Origin: Ophiosphaerella korrae
Lineage: Eukaryota; Ascomycota; Dothideomycetes; Pleosporales; Phaeosphaeriaceae
Reading direction: 5' to 3'
Assembly: GCA_028456385.1 (NCBI GenBank)
Contig: JALNQF010000007.1
Span: 186,001-250,000 of the forward strand
DNA: 64,000 bases
Shown: positions 61,463 through 64,000 of the stretch, one piece after another
Layout: every line of letters begins with the position of its first letter
Numbering within the stretch: the first letter of the stretch is position 1
Translations under genes and position numbers: made by a program
The notes under the pieces: model-generated
Database searches by the model: none
Seen by the model: only the letters and a program-made list of their open reading frames with translations
Told to the model about the DNA's origin: nothing

Positions 61463-64000
61463 TTATGCCGACCCGTTTGTCCCCCCATCAGGTGTTTGCC
61501 CACTGGCGTCCCAGCCGCTCATCGTCACGCTCTCGAGCATCTGGTTCCAACTTCCGTCGCTCATGGGCGTCATGCCGGTTCCCGCGTTCATAGCACCGAA
61601 TTCCCAGTCATTGCCCGTCATTAGGAAGCCGTTGTGGAAATTTTCGTCAGCAACGACTCCGGGGGTGGTGAATGCGTTGTGAAATAGGTCTGCCCTGCTG
61701 TTGGATGCCGATGTCCCGGGGGAGAATGAGGGGAAGTTGACGGTGCTGCCTGCTGCGGGTGCTTGGAGGTGGTTGAAGCCTGGCTTGGGGGATGCCCGGT
61801 ATGGGAGGTTTTGTTGGCTGGGCGAATAGGAGGACTGCGATGTGGAGCCACCCCGGGATTGGGAACTGATTGTTGCTGGACTTGGTTGGTCGTTGCTTCG
61901 GTCACCTGAGAGATCCATCTCATTGTCATCGGGGAAGGTATATGCGGTGGCTGTAAAGTCGTGAGAGGTAGATCCGAGACCTCCCTGTGTAGGCATTTGG
62001 GATGATATGAAAGACCCACTCCGTGAGTTTAGATCAGTGTTATTGATATTTACGATGTCAAATGGTTGGCTGGATAAATTGTTTGAGTATTGAGTATCGC
62101 GCACACCTTCTTTAGACTGGTTACTTCCGTAAAGTGGCCCAAAGTCTGTATTCGTATTGCCAAACGTATTGATCGCCGCGTTTGGGTTTTGGGTTTCGCG
62201 TATCTCGTAAATTGGGGAGCAATTGACAGTATCGGAATTTACGGGTATCACAGAGTTCTATTGAGCCAAATGTTAGTAGTGAAGACTTCCTCAGCAGATA
62301 TATCAGGAAATTGGTTTTCTAATTGAACTCCAATTGCATCGCTTAGGACTTGCATATTAGAGAGCTCACTTGCCTTCAAATTTGGAGGATGATAGGGTTT
62401 TCTTTGGAAGCCCGGAATGCTAGCAGATTCTAGATCTAAATCTAATTGAACTAAGAATGACTCGGTGAGAGGGTTTTTGCGGCGGAGGGCCTGCATTGCC
62501 TGAAAAAGGAACTGGAGGGAAGTATTCATTTGATGGTCCTGTGGTCGTGTTTTGAGATATTGGACAAATACTCGTGCTGCTACGTAGACACAGAAAGATA
62601 TGAATGGGTTCATCTGTTTGGATCAGAAAATGGAATTTCAACTAATCTTGATTGACTTACCGCGCCTATATCCATATGGCTGATCAACTTCATGATTGAA
62701 GCGATCTCAGCTGCTGCAGTTACACATCGAATTTTGCTCTCGTTACCAATATTGGCAGGCAATCGATACTTGTCGGCTTTGAAGATTGCTGCCTGGTGTA
62801 GACAAATAGCTGACGTTTGTATACACATGTTTGTGAACACAACGTTGGGGTCCGTGAGACCGGCTGGCACGCGAAGGTGATCTGGAAGGCCAAGTGAAGT
62901 TTGAAGAAGCACCTGCTCAAGGTTCCGATGACGAGTCCAGAAACCGCCGGTAATATCATCATCGCGGTCGTCCGGTCCGGGCCTGTGTAAATGCAAAAGA
63001 TTTCGCCCAAACATTGCGGCGGTCAGCACAATACCACCCAATGATTGCAGGCCGGCTGCACCATTTGGTTCGAGAGCTTGATTCAGGGACCCAGTTGGCA
63101 TCGGCTTGCTCTTTTCGAAAGCATCGTCGCTCGCTGGAAGGTTTGTTGTGATCTAAAATGGAGTTAGCTCCACTTGCGAAATGTTGAAGTGCAAAGCTCA
63201 CGTCTCGTTCGTCAATAGTCATCGGCCACCCAGTGCCTATACTGGCATAGCGATCAACACAAAATGCCATCCAAAAAGTCCTTCTCCGCTCTTCGCGCTC
63301 GGTCCAGTCCTTTGGTGGGGTTAGGCATTGTTTGACATCAAGTCCAGATCCATCTAAGCGATGTAGCTGCATCATCTGTGCAAGTCGGACTGCTCTTCCA
63401 GTAGAAAGCCATGCTCTTGGAAAGTACATCTGCTTGAATTCATACGTGCACGTCAAGATCCAAGATTGACAGTGCGCAATTGTTATCGTCGACTCGCCAT
63501 GGCCTTTCATTTCGTCCATTTGTGCATATTTCCTCGACCTTTGGTAAAAGTGCTCCTGTAAGGCCTCGTATTTGTCTGTCGCGGAAGCTGCTAAAGTCCA
63601 CATAATGTAACGGAGACAGATTGGCGGTCGCATATGGGGTGCAAGATTGAGCGCAGCGAGGAAACGTGGTCTGTGAATAACTGGCAGTGATGGATGTACC
63701 TTTGTGAAATAAATTTGATATCTTGCACACAGGTTAGCGATAATCCTTCTCATAACAAATAATCTGCTCACAGTTCATCCATGACGTCCGGGGGAGGTAA
63801 TGGCTCTTCCAAACCAAGACCTATCATCTCCCAAGAGAAGTCTGTATCGGCGTTGTTCGCCGTTGCATTGCCATTCTGCAAGGGCTCTGCGCCTGGCGTT
63901 CGAGAACCTTGTATTCTTTCCGGAGCGTTCAAGTAGTCACTTGAGTTCGGTAGTGCTTGTTGTAGTGTGTTTGCAACGTATGTGGAGGTGGAGTCCTGGT
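61463..64000 (-). CDS. Zn2Cys6-type fungal transcription factor, 5' part beyond the window
   Basis: Segments on the minus strand: 64000-63772 (partial), 63721-63202, 63152-62661, 62613 to about 62329 or 62350, and 62257-61463. The fungal-specific middle homology domain is clear: YQIYFTKVHPSLPVIHRPRF, CLRYIMWTLAASATDKYE, FPRAWLSTGRAVRLAQMM, WTEREERRRTFWMAF, IGTGWPMTIDERD, then NPFISFCVYVAARVFVQYL and NPLTESFLVQLDLDLE. The Ser/Asn-rich tail ends MTPMSDGSWNQMLE. The DNA-binding cluster must lie past base 64000. It belongs to the group around FacB/XlnR-like C6 regulators; the exact orthologue is not resolved. The last intron's donor is non-consensus. Confidence 0.85.

Overview
The window is nuclear DNA of a filamentous ascomycete (Pezizomycotina, most likely a Dothideomycete). 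The evidence is many short spliceosomal introns (about 44-60 nt, branch sites of the CTAAC/CTGAC type, a few longer ones), spliced genes on both strands, and housekeeping families in their filamentous-fungal forms (NAR1, MON2, IML2, ACL4, BCD1, IME2-type kinase, CTF1/FarA-type regulator, SCAP). The class-level placement is recollection of protein flavour, not computed. I rebuilt the gene models by eye from splice signals; every multi-exon model given as complete sums to a whole number of codons.

Layout. 0-9.5 kb: 3' part of the CK2 regulatory subunit (+), SCAP (-), the ribosomal-protein chaperone ACL4 (-) head-to-head with the RWD protein GIR2 (+), then a LYR-motif protein (-). 9.8-18 kb: the ubiquitin E2 variant MMS2 (-) divergent from the large Golgi/endosome protein MON2 (+), then an acyl-CoA dehydrogenase ending in the peroxisomal signal SKL (+). 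18.6-24.5 kb: a tiny secreted-protein candidate (+), a 2.5 kb gene-free stretch and a Zn2Cys6 regulator of the CTF1/FarA type (+). 25.3-38.9 kb: ethanolamine kinase (-), a possible micro-protein (+), IML2 (-), the proteasome subunit SEM1 (+), phosphoglycerate kinase (-), an Mpv17/PMP22 membrane protein (-), a GT25-type glycosyltransferase (-) and NAR1 (+). 40.6-43.0 kb: an IME2-type kinase (-). 43.0-53.9 kb: a gene-poor block of about 11 kb holding only a broken F-box/2EXR-like pseudogene and unassigned ORFs. 54.0-64.0 kb: BCD1 (-), a DENN-domain protein (+) and the 3' part of another Zn2Cys6-type regulator (-), cut by the window end.

Functional themes. Several neighbours are head-to-head pairs sharing short promoters: ACL4/GIR2 (both protein-synthesis factors), MMS2/MON2, IML2/SEM1 and GT25/NAR1. 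A peroxisome-targeted acyl-CoA dehydrogenase lies a few kilobases from a fatty-acid/cutinase-type regulator. I found no secondary-metabolite cluster, virus, CRISPR, rRNA or convincing tRNA, and no evidence of a wholly new system. The most useful observations are gene-structure ones: two GC-AG introns, an 18-nt microexon, a hexamer repeat in an intron that mimics a poly-leucine signal peptide, and a 51-nt intron that can be read through.
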